Source: Sesamum alatum | Lineage: Eukaryota > Streptophyta > Magnoliopsida > Lamiales > Pedaliaceae | Length of the DNA: 64,000 nt | Assembly (NCBI GenBank): GCA_034509735.1 | Contig: JACGWO010000012.1 | Location: 4,650,001 to 4,714,000 of the forward strand | Direction: 5' to 3' | Shown here: positions 1-17,999 of the stretch, in pieces | How positions within the stretch are numbered: position 1 is the first letter of the stretch | Layout: each line of letters begins with the position of its first letter | Position numbers and translations under genes: made by a program | The notes under the pieces: generated by a model | Told to the model about the DNA's origin: nothing | Databases searched by the model: none | The model's input: the letters and a program-made list of their open reading frames with translations, nothing else

Positions 1-690
1 TCCTTCGCCACCACCAGAACCTCCACCATGGGCTCCTCCACCGCCGCCCCCGCCAATACCTCCACCACTACCATATCCACCAGCTCCCGCTCCTCCAGCA
101 GACCCAGCTCCACCACCACCACCATGGCCTCCTCCACCTCCATATCCTCCATCGGCAGCATAACCACCTCCACTACCTCCTCCTTCCCCTCCACCATATC
201 CACCAGCATGTGCCCCCTCGGCACCACCACCACCTCCTCCACCTCCCGCACCACCACCTCCACCACCACCACCGCCTCCACCACCTCCATGTACACCACC
301 ACCACCACCATATCCAGCACCGCCTCCTTCACCACCCCCACTTCCATACCCAACACCATGCTCGCCACCAGCAGCATAACCACCTCCACCACCACCACCA
401 TTACCACCACCGCCACCACCACCTCCACCACCATGCTCTCCGCCACCACCACCATACCCAGACCCACCTCCTACACCACTCCCTCCACCACTTGCATACC
501 CATGCTCAACCACAGCCCCTCCAGAACCTCCCCCAGCACCTCCACCACCACCATATCCTCCGCCACCAGCATTACCACCATAACCATGAGGATAGTAGGT
601 AGTAGCGTCCAGAAGAGTCCTAGCTGCCGAACATATGGCTACACCCAACAACACAAAGAAAACTACGCTAAAAACTCTGCCTGCAGTCAT
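1..690 (-). CDS. Secreted glycine-rich protein (partial, runs off the left edge)
   Basis: The minus strand is open from an ATG at 690-688 to the window edge, giving at least 230 residues with no stop. The N-terminus is a clear signal peptide (hydrophobic core FFVLLGVAIC, likely cleavage near residue 22), followed by ARTLLDA, a start typical of plant cell-wall glycine-rich proteins. Everything after about residue 35 is low-complexity Gly with scattered Tyr, Ala, Ser, Glu and His (GGGYGGG, GGGEHGGGG). The family is exported to the cell wall or apoplast and is usually structural or stress/development related; the precise role is not readable here. A TATA box lies about 55 bases upstream. The C-terminus, and whether an intron exists further left, cannot be seen. 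Confidence 0.85.
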   Translation of the reverse strand, partial: MTAGRVFSVVFFVLLGVAICSAARTLLDATTYYPHGYGGNAGGGGYGGGGGAGGGSGGAVVEHGYASGGGSGVGGGSGYGGGGGEHGGGGGGGGGGNGGGGGGGYAAGGEHGVGYGSGGGEGGGAGYGGGGGVHGGGGGGGGGGGGGAGGGGGGGGAEGAHAGGYGGGEGGGSGGGYAADGGYGGGGGHGGGGGAGSAGGAGAGGYGSGGGIGGGGGGGAHGGGSGGGEG

Positions 691-743
691 TCTGAATGGA
701 AATGAATCCCACAAGGATGAATGACACTGCATGGGTCGATATG

Positions 744-751
744 TATTTATA
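744..751 (-). promoter_or_regulatory. TATA box of the glycine-rich protein gene
   Basis: TATAAATA on the minus strand, 54 bases upstream of the ATG at 690. The spacing fits a transcription start about 25 bases upstream of the start codon. Confidence 0.6.
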
Positions 752-759
752 GATGCAAA

Positions 760-1453
760 AAGCGCGTCCATGCACTGTGAAGATTGGAGATCAACTAAAG
801 AAAGAGGTGCTTTTGCCCCCACAAAGTGGTCCAGTTCACAAGCACATGCACCCCCAAATTTGCTCTTACTAGTGTGCTTCTGCTGTCTGCCACCATTGAC
901 ATATGAACAAGTTATAATTATAACTCGATTTCCCTCAAACATTGACAAAATTGTAAGCCAATTTGCATGTGTAAGGATCTGAAGATGCATACATTCTTAC
1001 AGCCGAAAAGAAATCAGTGCTGCCCCATGTGGGTTAGTGGTATTTTCAGTACACCTAATTTTCTTATCTAAATCTTCCATTAGTGCAGACAATTGATCAT
1101 TCTTACAATAACACTCAGATAATCTTAATTACTCCAAATTACGAAGTTGCTTCAAATCCAGTTATTACCACTTCATTGGTAGTTGTTTTCAGATGAAAAA
1201 TCATTCACAAATAAGAGTTGAAGTTTTCATGTTTAGTTCAGAAAATTGTCACTGATTTGATTAAGGATAACTCAGAGATATTGATAATCCATACTCTGTG
1301 AAGATGGATTGAAAAATCTACAACTTAATAGTGGGATGGAAAACTAAATCAAACTACTCGATGTTTTTTGAAATTGATCGATAAAAATTCATTTGAATTC
1401 GATTTGTTAAACTTGAACAAAAAAAATTTGTTCGATAAGCTCTCGAACTCAAC
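760..1453. other. Upstream region of the glycine-rich gene, no gene seen
   Basis: AT-rich DNA upstream of the glycine-rich protein gene. Short ORFs here have no recognisable domains. From about 1340 the sequence is rich in TTGAA and CTCGAAC words that resume beyond the CACTA element at 1720, suggesting an older repeat into which the CACTA element inserted. Confidence 0.5.
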
Positions 1454-1456
1454 TTG

Positions 1457-1716
1457 CACTACAGGAAAAATGCTCAATAGCAACGAAAAAAACGTTGAAC
1501 TAATTAACAAGTAAAATTTTCGTTGCTAATGCATTATTTAATACAGAAAATTTACCTCCTAATGAATTTAGCGACGAAAATTTACTTGCTAATAAATTTA
1601 GCAACGAGTTGTTTAAAATATATATTATTAGCAACGAGAATTTTACTTGCTAATTAGCTCGACGCTGATTTCAGCAACAAATTTTTTCGTTGTTATTAAG
1701 CTATTTTCTTATAGTG
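1457..1716. mobile_element. CACTA-type MITE with 3-bp target duplication
   Basis: The element starts CACTACAGGAAAA and ends TTTTCTTATAGTG, so the termini are inverted CACTA ends. Both flanks carry the trinucleotide TTG (1454-1456 and 1717-1719), the 3-bp target duplication expected of the CACTA (En/Spm) superfamily. The 260-bp interior has no coding capacity and consists of short direct and inverted repeats of TTAGCAACGA and TCGTTGCTAA words. It is therefore a non-autonomous miniature element. Confidence 0.85.
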
Positions 1717-1719
1717 TTG

Positions 1720-3260
1720 GGCCCGGTTCAATTAACGCAAAACTAATAAAATATACTTTAAAATATCTAGTACTCGAGTTGGACTCATGTTCGAACCAAT
1801 TAAAGCTCATTTCAACTCAGTCAGAGCAATAATCAAACCAAATTCAAATGCAGTTTTTTAAAGCTCAATATTAATTCAAACAAACTTGAACAATAATGTG
1901 TCCGACTCCTCAAATCCTTTACGGTCCTAACTACTAGGCTAATGTGGTTTATTTTCTCTCAGATTTAAGTATTTTGGATAATTTCTGAGGAGTAATTAAT
2001 TTGTAAATTGCAGTTGACATTAACCAATTGATTGAATTGACATCACTCTACTTTTTAAAGAAGAGGGTTTTGGGTTCAAACTCAGTTTGTCCGACCCCAA
2101 CCACCATTGTACGTTAAAAAAAAAAAAAAAAAAAAATAATTTTTTTTTTTTTTTGCAAATTGCAGTTGCAATTAAGTGGAGTGGACTATGCAATGTAGGT
2201 GATGGAGTCATTTGCCACCTCTCAATTAATGGCTAAATACTTAAATACTCTACACCTAAAATGAGACCAATATAAAAACTGCATCACAAACCAGAAATCT
2301 GTATTATTTTATAACAAAAACTGCATGTATAAAAATAATCAATCATAAGAAAAATAGCTAAAAATTTGCACTAGTGCATAAAGCATTGCACAGAAATCAT
2401 GATATACGGCCACTTTTTGTTATCACTTAGAGCCCATGATGGAAATCCAACTCAGTTATGATCCTTTTCCCTCACAGATCACTGTTACTAAACCAGATCA
2501 GATGACATTATGCTTCAACTACTACATTTTCTTTAGCATTTCGTCGATTCAATCAATACATCGTATGACTCAGAATAGCACACGAATTATAATAATTCTC
2601 GATTCAATCGATACATCGATATGATTAAAAACAATATACAAATACCTATACGTCCGGTAGACTCAAATCCATAACCTTAAACTTGTTCATGGGACTTCAG
2701 TCTCAACCTTAATCACTATGCTAAGACATCATAGGTGCTTCACTACTGCATGTGCTCCTGCTCTGATGCCTTTGCCTCTTCTTGCCTAACCTACCATCAA
2801 TTTCTGGTTTGTTATAATTATGTTGACAAGAAGAGAGAGAGAGCACCGTATAGCTAGACGATGCACCCAACCCCCGTTTATTCGCCCCATCGACTTTTGA
2901 CATTAAAGTATATGATATATGGAAAAACAACAGGTCGTTGGATTTGGCCGTGCTAGTCGGTTTTTGGCATCTACCGGGGTGTATTCAGGTTATGGCGAAC
3001 AATTGAAGCTGGAAAACAGAGTGCTCAAATACTTGATACAAAGATCACCACACAAGTAAAACTGCAGAAGTGAAATGCAGAGACAGACAGGGTACAGAAG
3101 CAGATTAATGTGGCAATACATTAACACTCATGAGAAAATCGCTAAGAAGTGTATGGCATCCAATCATTTCACAAGATACAGTTACCTAGTTTTTCAGGCA
3201 TCCGAGTGTTTCTTACCTATTCCTCACATCTCTAAAACTTTTTGTCTAACGACATACAGA
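1720..3260. other. Intergenic region, no gene seen
   Basis: AT-rich intergenic DNA between the CACTA MITE and the 3' end of RPB5. It includes a poly(A) run immediately followed by a poly(T) run near 2116-2154 and a short (GA)n tract near 2832-2843. Short ORFs here show no protein-like signature. Confidence 0.5.
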
Positions 3261-3270
3261 GCTTAAAAGT

Positions 3271-5325
<2,055 letters not shown>

Positions 5326-5998
5326 CTTTGCACTGTCCATTGGCAAATACAAGTGAAAAACAATGCAAGGACATAACACAAATACTTCCTACTTTCAGTT
5401 AGTACCTCCGGACATATATCCATAATTCGTTCGAATTTAAAATGACCAGCATTGAATTACAGTACGGCTAAGTTTCCCAGCCTCAGCAATATGATCAGTA
5501 ATTCATAATCTCTTCTCCTTTTTCTTTTCTTCAGAAACTTCAACTGAAATTTATTTAACATATTACTCTAAAATTGAGCAGGAATCCAACAACCTAAAAA
5601 CCAACAAAGCTTCATTTACAAAACCATGTTGAGGTGCCTGCTCGGAAATAGCATAAAAAAACATTAAAAATATCCAAATTTGCAGTTGCGATACCCAAAC
5701 ATAAATGGTAACCGACCAGTCCGAATTTGAAAATTCCGAACATTGGCACATACATAAAAACAAATTAAAATGGGTCTTCCCACACAAACTTAAACAAGAA
5801 ACGCCAAAAATACGTACTTTCCCAAAGAAAAGAATGAGAATATAATCTCATGATATTAGACCTCCAACCATCTAATTCATCAGCAGTTTCAGCTAAAATT
5901 CGACAATAAAGGCCACCATATTAACCGACAAAGCAGTTTCAACTTCTAAAATTAGAACTGATTACAAACAAATCACTTAAAATTTTTCGTCTTCGTAC

Positions 5999-6105
5999 CT
6001 CTGGTTTGTTGATTTTCTTGAGCTTCTCTCTGATGGTGTTGCGCCTGCACGAGAGACGAGAGAGAGAGAGAGAGAGAAGAGAGAGACAGACGCGAGGTTT
6101 AGTTT
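5999..6105 (-). other. NRPB5: RPB5 5'-untranslated leader exon
   Basis: On the minus strand a CT-rich tract (complement of the GA repeat at 6059-6088), common in plant leaders, is followed by a segment ending in a donor AG|GTACG at 5999. Joined to the acceptor at 5333 it would give a non-coding leader exon without an ATG and a 666-base leader intron. The transcription start is only approximate. The 3' part of the exon has an open frame with basic codons, so a coding role under another splice pattern cannot be excluded. Confidence 0.5.
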
Positions 6106-6140
6106 GTGTAAACCTAAAAGAACACCTATTAATCTGATTA

Positions 6141-6534
6141 GGTAAATTTCGGCAATATTCCCGAAAATTTGAGATAATTATAAATAATTATTATTATTTA
6201 AAAATTTACAAATATATCCATAAAATTTATAATTTTTAATTAAAAGTCTAAAATTGATCATTTATCCTTAACTTTATAGCTAAATTTTAAAAAATTAATC
6301 GAATCAAATTACATTATTAACTTTTTTATGTAAAAAATTTTAAAAACCTCTTCCTGCGCATTGTAGTCCAAAAAAATTCAAAAAATTAAATAAAATGTAT
6401 AAAGCTATTTTGGCCCGTTTACCCATAAAAATGAATTATTTGTTAGACGATTACAAAAGTCAAGAATATTTGTAATTTTTCAAACAGTATTTATAATTAT
6501 GTTAAACTTAAGGAAAAATAGCTGTAATTTACCC
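6141..6534. mobile_element. Degenerate foldback MITE (GGTAAATT family)
   Basis: The ends are inverted: GGTAAATTTCGGCAATATT on the left and a complementary TGTAATTTACCC on the right. Inner words (GATAATTATAAATA, GTTAGACGATTACAAA, CCCATAAAAATGAATTA) recur in the copies at 21789 and 38090. There is no coding capacity. A target duplication is not recognisable, so boundaries are approximate. It occupies most of the space between RPB5 and mS37. Confidence 0.55.
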
Positions 6535-6580
6535 ATTTGTGAAATTGTAAAAGACCCCAATATTTGCACAATCATGTGCT

Positions 6581-6646
6581 TGGGCTTTGATTATAATGCA
6601 ATTGGGCCCAAATAACTTCTCCATAAGCCCAATTGATTTTAGCCCA
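6581..6646. promoter_or_regulatory. Cluster of TGGGCY (site II) motifs in the RPB5/mS37 intergenic promoter
   Basis: TGGGCT at 6581-6586, TGGGCC at 6603-6608 with its palindromic complement at 6605-6610, and AGCCCA at 6626-6631 and 6641-6646. Such site II elements are known TCP-factor targets, enriched upstream of plant ribosomal-protein and mitochondrial-protein genes. That fits the downstream mS37 gene, whose leader starts at about 6660. A telo-box-like AAACCCTA lies in its first intron at 6896-6903. Confidence 0.55.
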
Positions 6647-7091
6647 CTTAATCACAGAACCCTCTAGCAGAATTCTCTCCCAAATTCCTAAATCTTCAGT
6701 CTGAGTTGCCCCACTCACCTCTCTCAAGGTATGCATCTCCATTCCTCTCTATTCAGATTCGTGTTACTGTTTCGTTCGTCCTTATTTTCGCGTCCGTCCT
6801 TGTGGGCTTTTCATGTTCTTGGTTATTGTCTTCTTATTCGGCGTTTGATGATGTAAATTTGAAATTGTTGGATGAACTGGTGAATATGCATGCATAAACC
6901 CTAGCAATTTTGAGTTCAATTAATCCCCTTGTTCATTTTTAGCTTGAGCATGGTAGAGATAATATCTGTAATGAATAACAGAGATGTAAATTTTCAGAAT
7001 TATGTTGAAAATCGTCGCAGCTAGATTGGTAAGTGTGTTCTGCTGGATGTTCAAGATTAATTCCCGATAAGTAAATAAATGGTTTACGAGA

Positions 7092-8182
7092 TTGAGATGA
7101 GGGATAGTGAAGAATTGATGCTTTTCCCCATGCCAAGTAATGTACCTTTATATTGAGTTTATGTGAAATTTTCGTTTCAGCTGTATTGTGGATCTGCCGG
7201 AATGGTTATGAATAAGCAATGAACAACGAGCACTCGGAAAAGATGTTTGAAGCATTGTTGCTGGAAATATTTAAATACATTTTTGGAGATCAATGGGCAT
7301 AACTAAAAGAAATGTGTGTATGTGAAATTGGGGTTAGTTGTTGAATAACGAAGGAGGCGAAGGTAAGTGATTGAATATAGGTAGACCGTAGTCGAGTTTC
7401 TCTTGTATAACCGATGTGAGCGTTGAAGAATACTGGAACAGGATAAAGATCTCATAGTTTAGTTACATTTATTCATCTGATAAAAGAACTATGTTGAATA
7501 GTTACCCTAGTGTATGAAAATTATTCATGTATACTTGTGGCCTACGGCTTAATTCCTGCCTTTACCACCTCTATAGAAAGGTTCAATCCTCATACTTTTT
7601 GTCCTGGGTCGTAAAATAATTGAGACATGGTTCTACTTGAGATAAGGGATAGTGAAGAATTGATGCTTTCCCCATGCCAATACCTTTATATTGAGTTTTA
7701 TGTGAAATTTTCATTTCAGCTGTATTGTGGATCTGCCTGAATGGTTATGAATAAGCAATGAACAACGAGCGCTTGGAAAAGATGTTTGAAGCATTGTTGC
7801 TGGAAATATTTAAATACGTTTTTGGTGATCAATGGGCATAATAAAGAGAAATGTGTGTATGTGAAATTGGGCTTCGTAATTGAATAACGAAGGAGGTGAA
7901 GGAAAGTGAACGAGTATAGGTAGATCGTAGTCGAGATTCTCTTGTATAACGGATGTGAGCGTTGAAGAATACTGGAACAGGATAAAGATCTCATAGTATA
8001 ATTACATTACTTGTATTCAAGTCTGATAAAAGAACTATGTTGAATAGTTACCCTAGTGTCTGAAAATTATTCATGTATACTTGTGGCCTACGGCTTAATT
8101 CCTGCCTTTACCACCTCAATAGAAAGGTTCAATCCTCATACTTTTTATCCTGGGTCGTAAAATAATTGAGACATGGTTCTAC
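7092..8182 (+). repeat. Tandem duplication of about 545 bp inside the mS37 leader intron
   Basis: Unit 1 (7092-7636) and unit 2 (7637 to about 8182) are adjacent direct copies at high identity, differing by scattered substitutions and small indels. Both begin TTGAGAT(G/A)AGGGATAGTG and end ATTGAGACATGGTTCTACT. The segment lies in the mS37 leader intron. Unit 1 also contains an exon-like interval (7181-7362) flanked by TTTCAG and GTAAGT. Confidence 0.85.
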
Positions 8183-8882
8183 TTGAACCAGAATGTCCTC
8201 TCTTGATAGCTAAAATCTGCCACAATTAGAATTGTGTACTAGTCATCATCAACTTCTTCGCATGTTGAATTTCACGTTCGGTATTTCTTTGTTTGATTCA
8301 GTATTGTTCACTTCCCTCATTTATAACTGTTTGCTGTTGAAGAGTTTGTACATTCACTTGTTTCTGGGATCTTATGACCTCAAAATGTGGCTAGTTACTT
8401 GCAAAAAGTTGCAAGGATGTCTTTCCCATACTCTAATTATGGCGTCAACCACAATCGGCTATTCTGCACTCTGAGTTTTGTTGAATATGTTCTGTGAATT
8501 CTTGGGTTTCAAGAAAGTTAATGCTGCTAGGATGTCGATGTAGTTCAAGTAAGTTGTAAGTTCATAGCTACTAAAACTGTCAAGACACTTTGTCAAAGCA
8601 CCTAGTCCATCTTCAAAGAGTCTACGAGTTGCCAATTAGCTACTTATTTTGTAAAATTATACCAGTTAGCAATACAAACTAAATTATCTATGTTGAGCGA
8701 AATCGATTGCCTAGCTCTTGTAATAACTTTGATCATGAGACAGGCATAATCCCAGTGTGGGGCCCCAGATATTTTCTGGTTTTATATTGCAGTGATATCA
8801 CTGCTGCTGCCTGATATTGTCGACTGCTCTTTTTGTTCTAATTGTCTCTTTGCGTTTGCAATAGGTGTCCTCAACAGGAAGA

Positions 8883-9332
8883 ATGGGCAGAAAAGCTGGT
8901 ACCTTGTACATTAACCCAAAGAAATTTGGGAATCTTCAGAAACCATGCATGAAAGAAATGATGTCGTTTCTTAGTTGTTTGGCTCTAACTCAAGGCAATG
9001 ATGAAAAATGCAGTCGGCAAAAGTCGCTTTTGAGTGCCTGCATGGATGCTCAGGTAAATGCGGAACTTAAGTATTCCCAATTCGATTCCAATATTCTCTT
9101 ACATTTGTTACATATATAATACTAGTATGAATATTTCTTCGAATTCCAATTCGACAAACAACAAGAAAGTGTGACAAGTATAATTTCAGATTCCAGTCAA
9201 TTATTCTCTACCTTGGATCTTCTTTGCTGTCAACAAACTTACCTTCTCATCTTTCTCCAGACCGGCAACAAAAGAAAGCCTTGGGGTAACATCAACTATC
9301 ACCTTCAGAGGCTCAACCGAGGAAGAAAGTAG
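8883..9332 (+). CDS. MRP10: Mitochondrial small-subunit ribosomal protein mS37 (Mrp10/CHCHD1 type)
   Basis: Two coding exons, 8883-9053 and 9261-9332, encode 80 residues with intact frame and stop. A twin CX9C motif is present (Cys22/Cys32 and Cys43/Cys53), typical of proteins imported into the intermembrane space by the Mia40 relay, or of the small ribosomal subunit protein Mrp10/mS37. The tail NINYHLQRLNRG matches the Mrp10 signature NINYHxxRL, favouring mS37 over assembly factors such as Cox19. The basic N-terminus (MGRKAGTLYINPKKFG) fits an rRNA-contacting protein. The ATG at 8883 is the first after the acceptor AG at 8863-8864. A leader exon ending at about 6729 (AAG|GTATGC) and a 2.1-kb leader intron lie upstream. 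Confidence 0.82.
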
Positions 9333-9429
9333 TAACCGGACTCCTAAATCATACTAGCGTACCGACGTCCAGAGATAGTCTTTATGTATTCTTTTGATGC
9401 GAGTTCATTGTAATCTAGGGATGGAATAT

Positions 9430-9824
9430 TGCATTACCTACTGGAATTTGGACCGTCTTCGTTTAAATCCAGAAAGTAAAAACCTTTGTTGAGTTCTTCG
9501 GGTAGTTCACAAGTCCAGCCGTGCCCGGCCTCAGAGCTTGAAGGGTTGTATTTGCATGAAACTCGTTTCTCGGAAATTCGTCTTAATTGTACCGTGAAGA
9601 ACACTTGTTGAGCCTATTTTTACATGCATTTGATTCTGATCATCGTTGCTGACTGCTATAAAACTTATCTGTGTGAGAATTGTTATCTCCTTCTGTAAAG
9701 TTTAATTTTGAGTTTTGACCTCACCAAATAATTCTCAAAATTCTGTTTTTCTGATGAGATATATATCTACTTGAAATTTTAAATTTTTCTAAATTTTGAC
9801 AAACTCGAAGATAAAAAAGAAAAA
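9430..9824. other. mS37 3' region and intergenic DNA
   Basis: Downstream sequence of mS37, including its probable 3' UTR and AT-rich spacer up to the next MITE. No other gene is seen. Confidence 0.45.
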
Positions 9825-10337
9825 GCGATAATTACTTTGCCCTCTCTTAAGATTGGTGTAATTACATGTAGAGTTTATATGGTTTAAAAAATTATATCTA
9901 GTATCTTTTGAAATTTGTTTTCGTCTAACAAATAGGTTCATTTATTAGTCAAAATTTATCGAATTTGTTGATATTAACGATAAAACTGAATGAAAATTGA
10001 TAGTTACCATGGATTAATTTATTAATGACTTGATGAAGGATTCTACCCAAACAACCCTTACACTTCTTCATACGGAAATGCATGTGAGGATGTATATTTT
10101 CATCCCTACAAAAGTAATTTAGTTTAAAAAAATATTTGTGTGTCCTGCAACAAGTCAATCGAGGGTAAATATCATTTTTCATTCAATTTTTTGTCAAATT
10201 CGATAAATTTTAATTAACAAAAGAATTTATTTATTAGATAAAAGCAAATTTTATGGGTATTAAATATAATTTTTCAAATTATAGAAAATTTATGTGAAAT
10301 TATATCAAAAACTTAGGAGAGGGCAATGTAATTATCC
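9825..10337. mobile_element. Foldback MITE, Mutator-like (9-bp flank repeat)
   Basis: The left end GCGATAATTACTTTGCCCTC and the complement of the right end GGATAATTACATTGCCCTCT are near-identical inverted termini, followed by inverted words for about 200 bp (for example AAATTTATCGAATTTG with CAAATTCGATAAATTTT). Flanks AAAGAAAAA and AAAGGAAAA match at 8 of 9 positions, compatible with a Mutator-type 9-bp target duplication, but they are low complexity. There is no ORF of interest. Confidence 0.6.
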
Positions 10338-10399
10338 AAAGGAAAAATCATTATAACCTTTTTAGTTGGGGAAAAATAAATAGTTAACGTCCATAACTA

Positions 10400-10545
10400 A
10401 TTCCTAAGGCGGTGCTTCGTGCAAAAGTCAGCATGTAGGGGAGGAATTTAGTATATGGAAATTCTAAGGGGGCTTTCTGCAAAAAAAACTTCAGCAAGTA
10501 GGGGAGGAAATTATATATGAAGGAATGTTTAGGTAGTAATCCGCA
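10400..10545 (+). repeat. Two-copy imperfect direct repeat in the HAM upstream region
   Basis: Two units of about 57 bp begin near 10417 and 10473. They share CTGCAAAA...CAGCA(T/A)GTAGGGGAGGAA followed by an ATATAT-containing segment. They lie directly upstream of the HAM start and may belong to its promoter or leader. Confidence 0.5.
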
Positions 10546-10617
10546 AATACTGAAATCGCGATGGCATCAAATAATCTTTGCCCCAATTATCATCCAATTT
10601 TTTGGGTACCCAAAGAA

Positions 10618-15818
<5,201 letters not shown>

Positions 15819-17146
15819 TCGTAAAACTATTCACGCTTCTCTTCCTTCTTCGCAAGGACTATTAACCGATGGATCAACTTTTTCGGGTCTGTATATAGAA
15901 ATTTAGCATAGTAACAGGGCGAACTGATCTCTAATTTTAGCCGTAGGCTTACAGTTTCCTGAACTACACTAATGCAGTGGCATTAGTTCATTTTACAGTA
16001 GTTTCCTTTCTCTATGTAATAGAGTTTCATGTATTTTGTATGTATATTCTAATTTACTTGGTTTGTCTGCTGCTTACACTCGGAAAGAAAAAGGCTAAAA
16101 TGCATTTTCGTTTGTATTTTTCGCATTTTAATATTTTAGTTTTTTATCTCTGTAGAATAGCAAATAAGGTTTTTAACTTTTTAATTTTTTATGATTTTGA
16201 TCCTTTAGTTGTTGGAAAAAAAACATGTGCTTCCGGATACGTGTTTTTTTAAATTTGGGGCTTTTGTTCTTTGGTCAATTTTTTTCAGTATGCATGCAAA
16301 TTTTTGTTTTGTATTTTTTGAATTTTGGTGTTTTAATCTTTTATTTTTCTAGAATAGCAAATAAATTTTGTAATTTTTTAAGTTTTTGTAATTTTGATCC
16401 ACTAAATTGACCAATAGAAATAAATATTCCAAATTCAAAAAGTACGTGCAAGGTATATGTTTTCTTCCAGCAACATTTGCAAATACTGGCTATTGACTGA
16501 CCAAAATTGCAAAAAGTTAAAAAATTACAGAATTTATTTATTATTTTAAAAAAATAAATAATTAAAATGTCAAGACACAAAAGATACAGAAAAAAAAAAT
16601 TGTATTTAATCCGAAAGAGAAAAAAGGAAAACAAAAGGGGGATAGAATAGATTCTTGGATTTCTTTTTCACTTCAACATTAGTAATATACCAAAACTCAG
16701 AAAATTAGTCTCATCGAATTAAACTAATACCATGACAGGTATATCGAATTTATAATATAATTGGTCATTTTTCTTAAATATTACGTCAATTACATGATAA
16801 ATGTATTAAACTTATTAGAACTGTGATCAATTCAAGTCTCGTTAAATCCAATCCGAGTTAGAATTTGCCGTACCCAATAAATATATAAGAAACGAGATAA
16901 TACCATCCACAATATGGTTCAAAGCAATGGATACTGGATAGTGACCTCCATTTGAAGTGAACAAAAAACCTCGAGTATCACTGTCAAAAATCTTGTGTAA
17001 ATTAAGAAAAGAAAAACAAGTAAAGAATAAAGAGAGAAGAAAAGAGATTCTACAAACAATTTCGAATTCATTTACATTAATTACCACCTCTTCCAAACTA
17101 ATATTTTGACTCCATAATCTTACCTTATTGTCTGAATTTCTACATA
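15819..17146. other. HAM 3' region and degenerate foldback repeats
   Basis: The HAM 3' UTR probably ends before about 16080. From 16085 to 16620 the sequence contains degenerate direct and inverted repeats: TAGAATAGCAAATAA occurs twice on the plus strand and related complementary sequence near 16530, and TGGTCAATTTT pairs with AAAATTGACCA-like words. This is the style of a decayed foldback MITE, but the ends are unclear. 16620-17146 is AT-rich with no gene seen. Confidence 0.4.
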
Positions 17147-17803
17147 TCACACCGTCGTCGGCGGCGGCGGTTCAAATTTGCTGTTTGGCAAATGAATCTG
17201 TTCGATTTTCAAGCTTTTCAGCTCCACCCCATTAACCCGTCTCTTCCAAATATTCACCTCATCGCGGCCGGCTCCCGGCGGCGCCACCCTCTTCACCACC
17301 GGTAACGGTGGATCCATTTCACTAATATCCACCACCTTAGCACAATCTTGATCGCCACTCTGATCACAATAGGTCTTCAACCTTGATCTTCTTCTTGAAC
17401 TATTCACGCACATCTCTCTGCTAGTTCTGCAGCTTCTGCTTCCACTGCTTCTTCTGCCGGCGGCCGTCGCGGTGGTGCTGGCATTGATCGTGGTGGTGTT
17501 TGGCAAGAGGGTTTTGCCAGAAAAGAGTTTCTTGAGCTTGGTGTGTTTGTGGTGGTGGTTGGCGGCGGCGGAGGTCGTGGTGGTGTTGGTGGCGGGAAAG
17601 CCGATGACGCGGTTGTTTCTTTTGACTTGGCCCACGCAGCTGACTGTCGGGGAGGAGGGCTCGTCGGCGGATGTCGGATCTTTGTATTGGGTGCTCAATT
17701 TCACGTCTTTGATTGACAAGCGGCAGAACATTGGCAAGAATTTGGTTTTCTGGTGGAATTGGTGTTGATGAATGCTGTAGTGATGATCATATCCATTACC
17801 CAT
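17147..17803 (-). CDS. Uncharacterised plant protein with an SSPTVSCVGQVKR motif
   Basis: A single-exon ORF of 218 residues on the minus strand, start 17803, stop TGA at 17149-17147. The start region is MGNGYDHHYSIHQHQFHQKT, then KFLPMFCRLSIKDVKLS. The segment DEPSSPTVSCVGQVKRNN resembles a motif shared by several uncharacterised plant proteins, including those named after soybean syringolide-induced protein 14-1-1; this link is from memory. Further on are a basic stretch (KHTKLKKLFSGKTLL), a Ser/Arg/Thr-rich region, and a C-terminal part with WKRRV and a proline tail (EPPPPTTV). There is no signal peptide, membrane segment or enzyme motif. GC-rich codon use and length favour a real gene. TATAAAA on the minus strand at 17844-17850 may be its promoter. 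No function is assigned. Confidence 0.7.
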   Translation of the reverse strand: MGNGYDHHYSIHQHQFHQKTKFLPMFCRLSIKDVKLSTQYKDPTSADEPSSPTVSCVGQVKRNNRVIGFPATNTTTTSAAANHHHKHTKLKKLFSGKTLLPNTTTINASTTATAAGRRSSGSRSCRTSREMCVNSSRRRSRLKTYCDQSGDQDCAKVVDISEMDPPLPVVKRVAPPGAGRDEVNIWKRRVNGVELKSLKIEQIHLPNSKFEPPPPTTV

Positions 17804-17827
17804 TTGTCCTAATGCCCCTCTCTTCTC

Positions 17828-17999
17828 TGTGTGTGTGTGTGTGTTTTATATGCTATTTTTGGTGTTGTTATGTGTGTCAGTGTGTGTGGAGAATTGTTAA
17901 GTCAAGTACAAAGAAGGGGATGACCAAGACTCTGAGAGAGAGAGAGAGATGTATGTATAAAGCAATTTATGTGTATGATCTCATATATATATATATATA
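17828..17999. repeat. Microsatellites (GT)n, (GA)n and (AT)n upstream of the 218-residue gene
   Basis: GT repeats at about 17828-17843, GA repeats at about 17933-17948 and AT repeats at about 17982-17998, all within 200 bases upstream of the minus-strand start at 17803. They may form part of its core promoter or leader. Confidence 0.75.

Noticed and set aside
28..705. Long plus-strand Ser/Thr-rich and His-rich ORFs
   Set aside because: They are the complement of the glycine-rich protein coding region on the minus strand, which has a signal peptide and a TATA box; the plus-strand ORFs are composition artefacts.
2116..2154. Poly(A)/poly(T) tract as a retroposon tail
   Set aside because: There is no coding remnant or target duplication on either side; treated as simple sequence.
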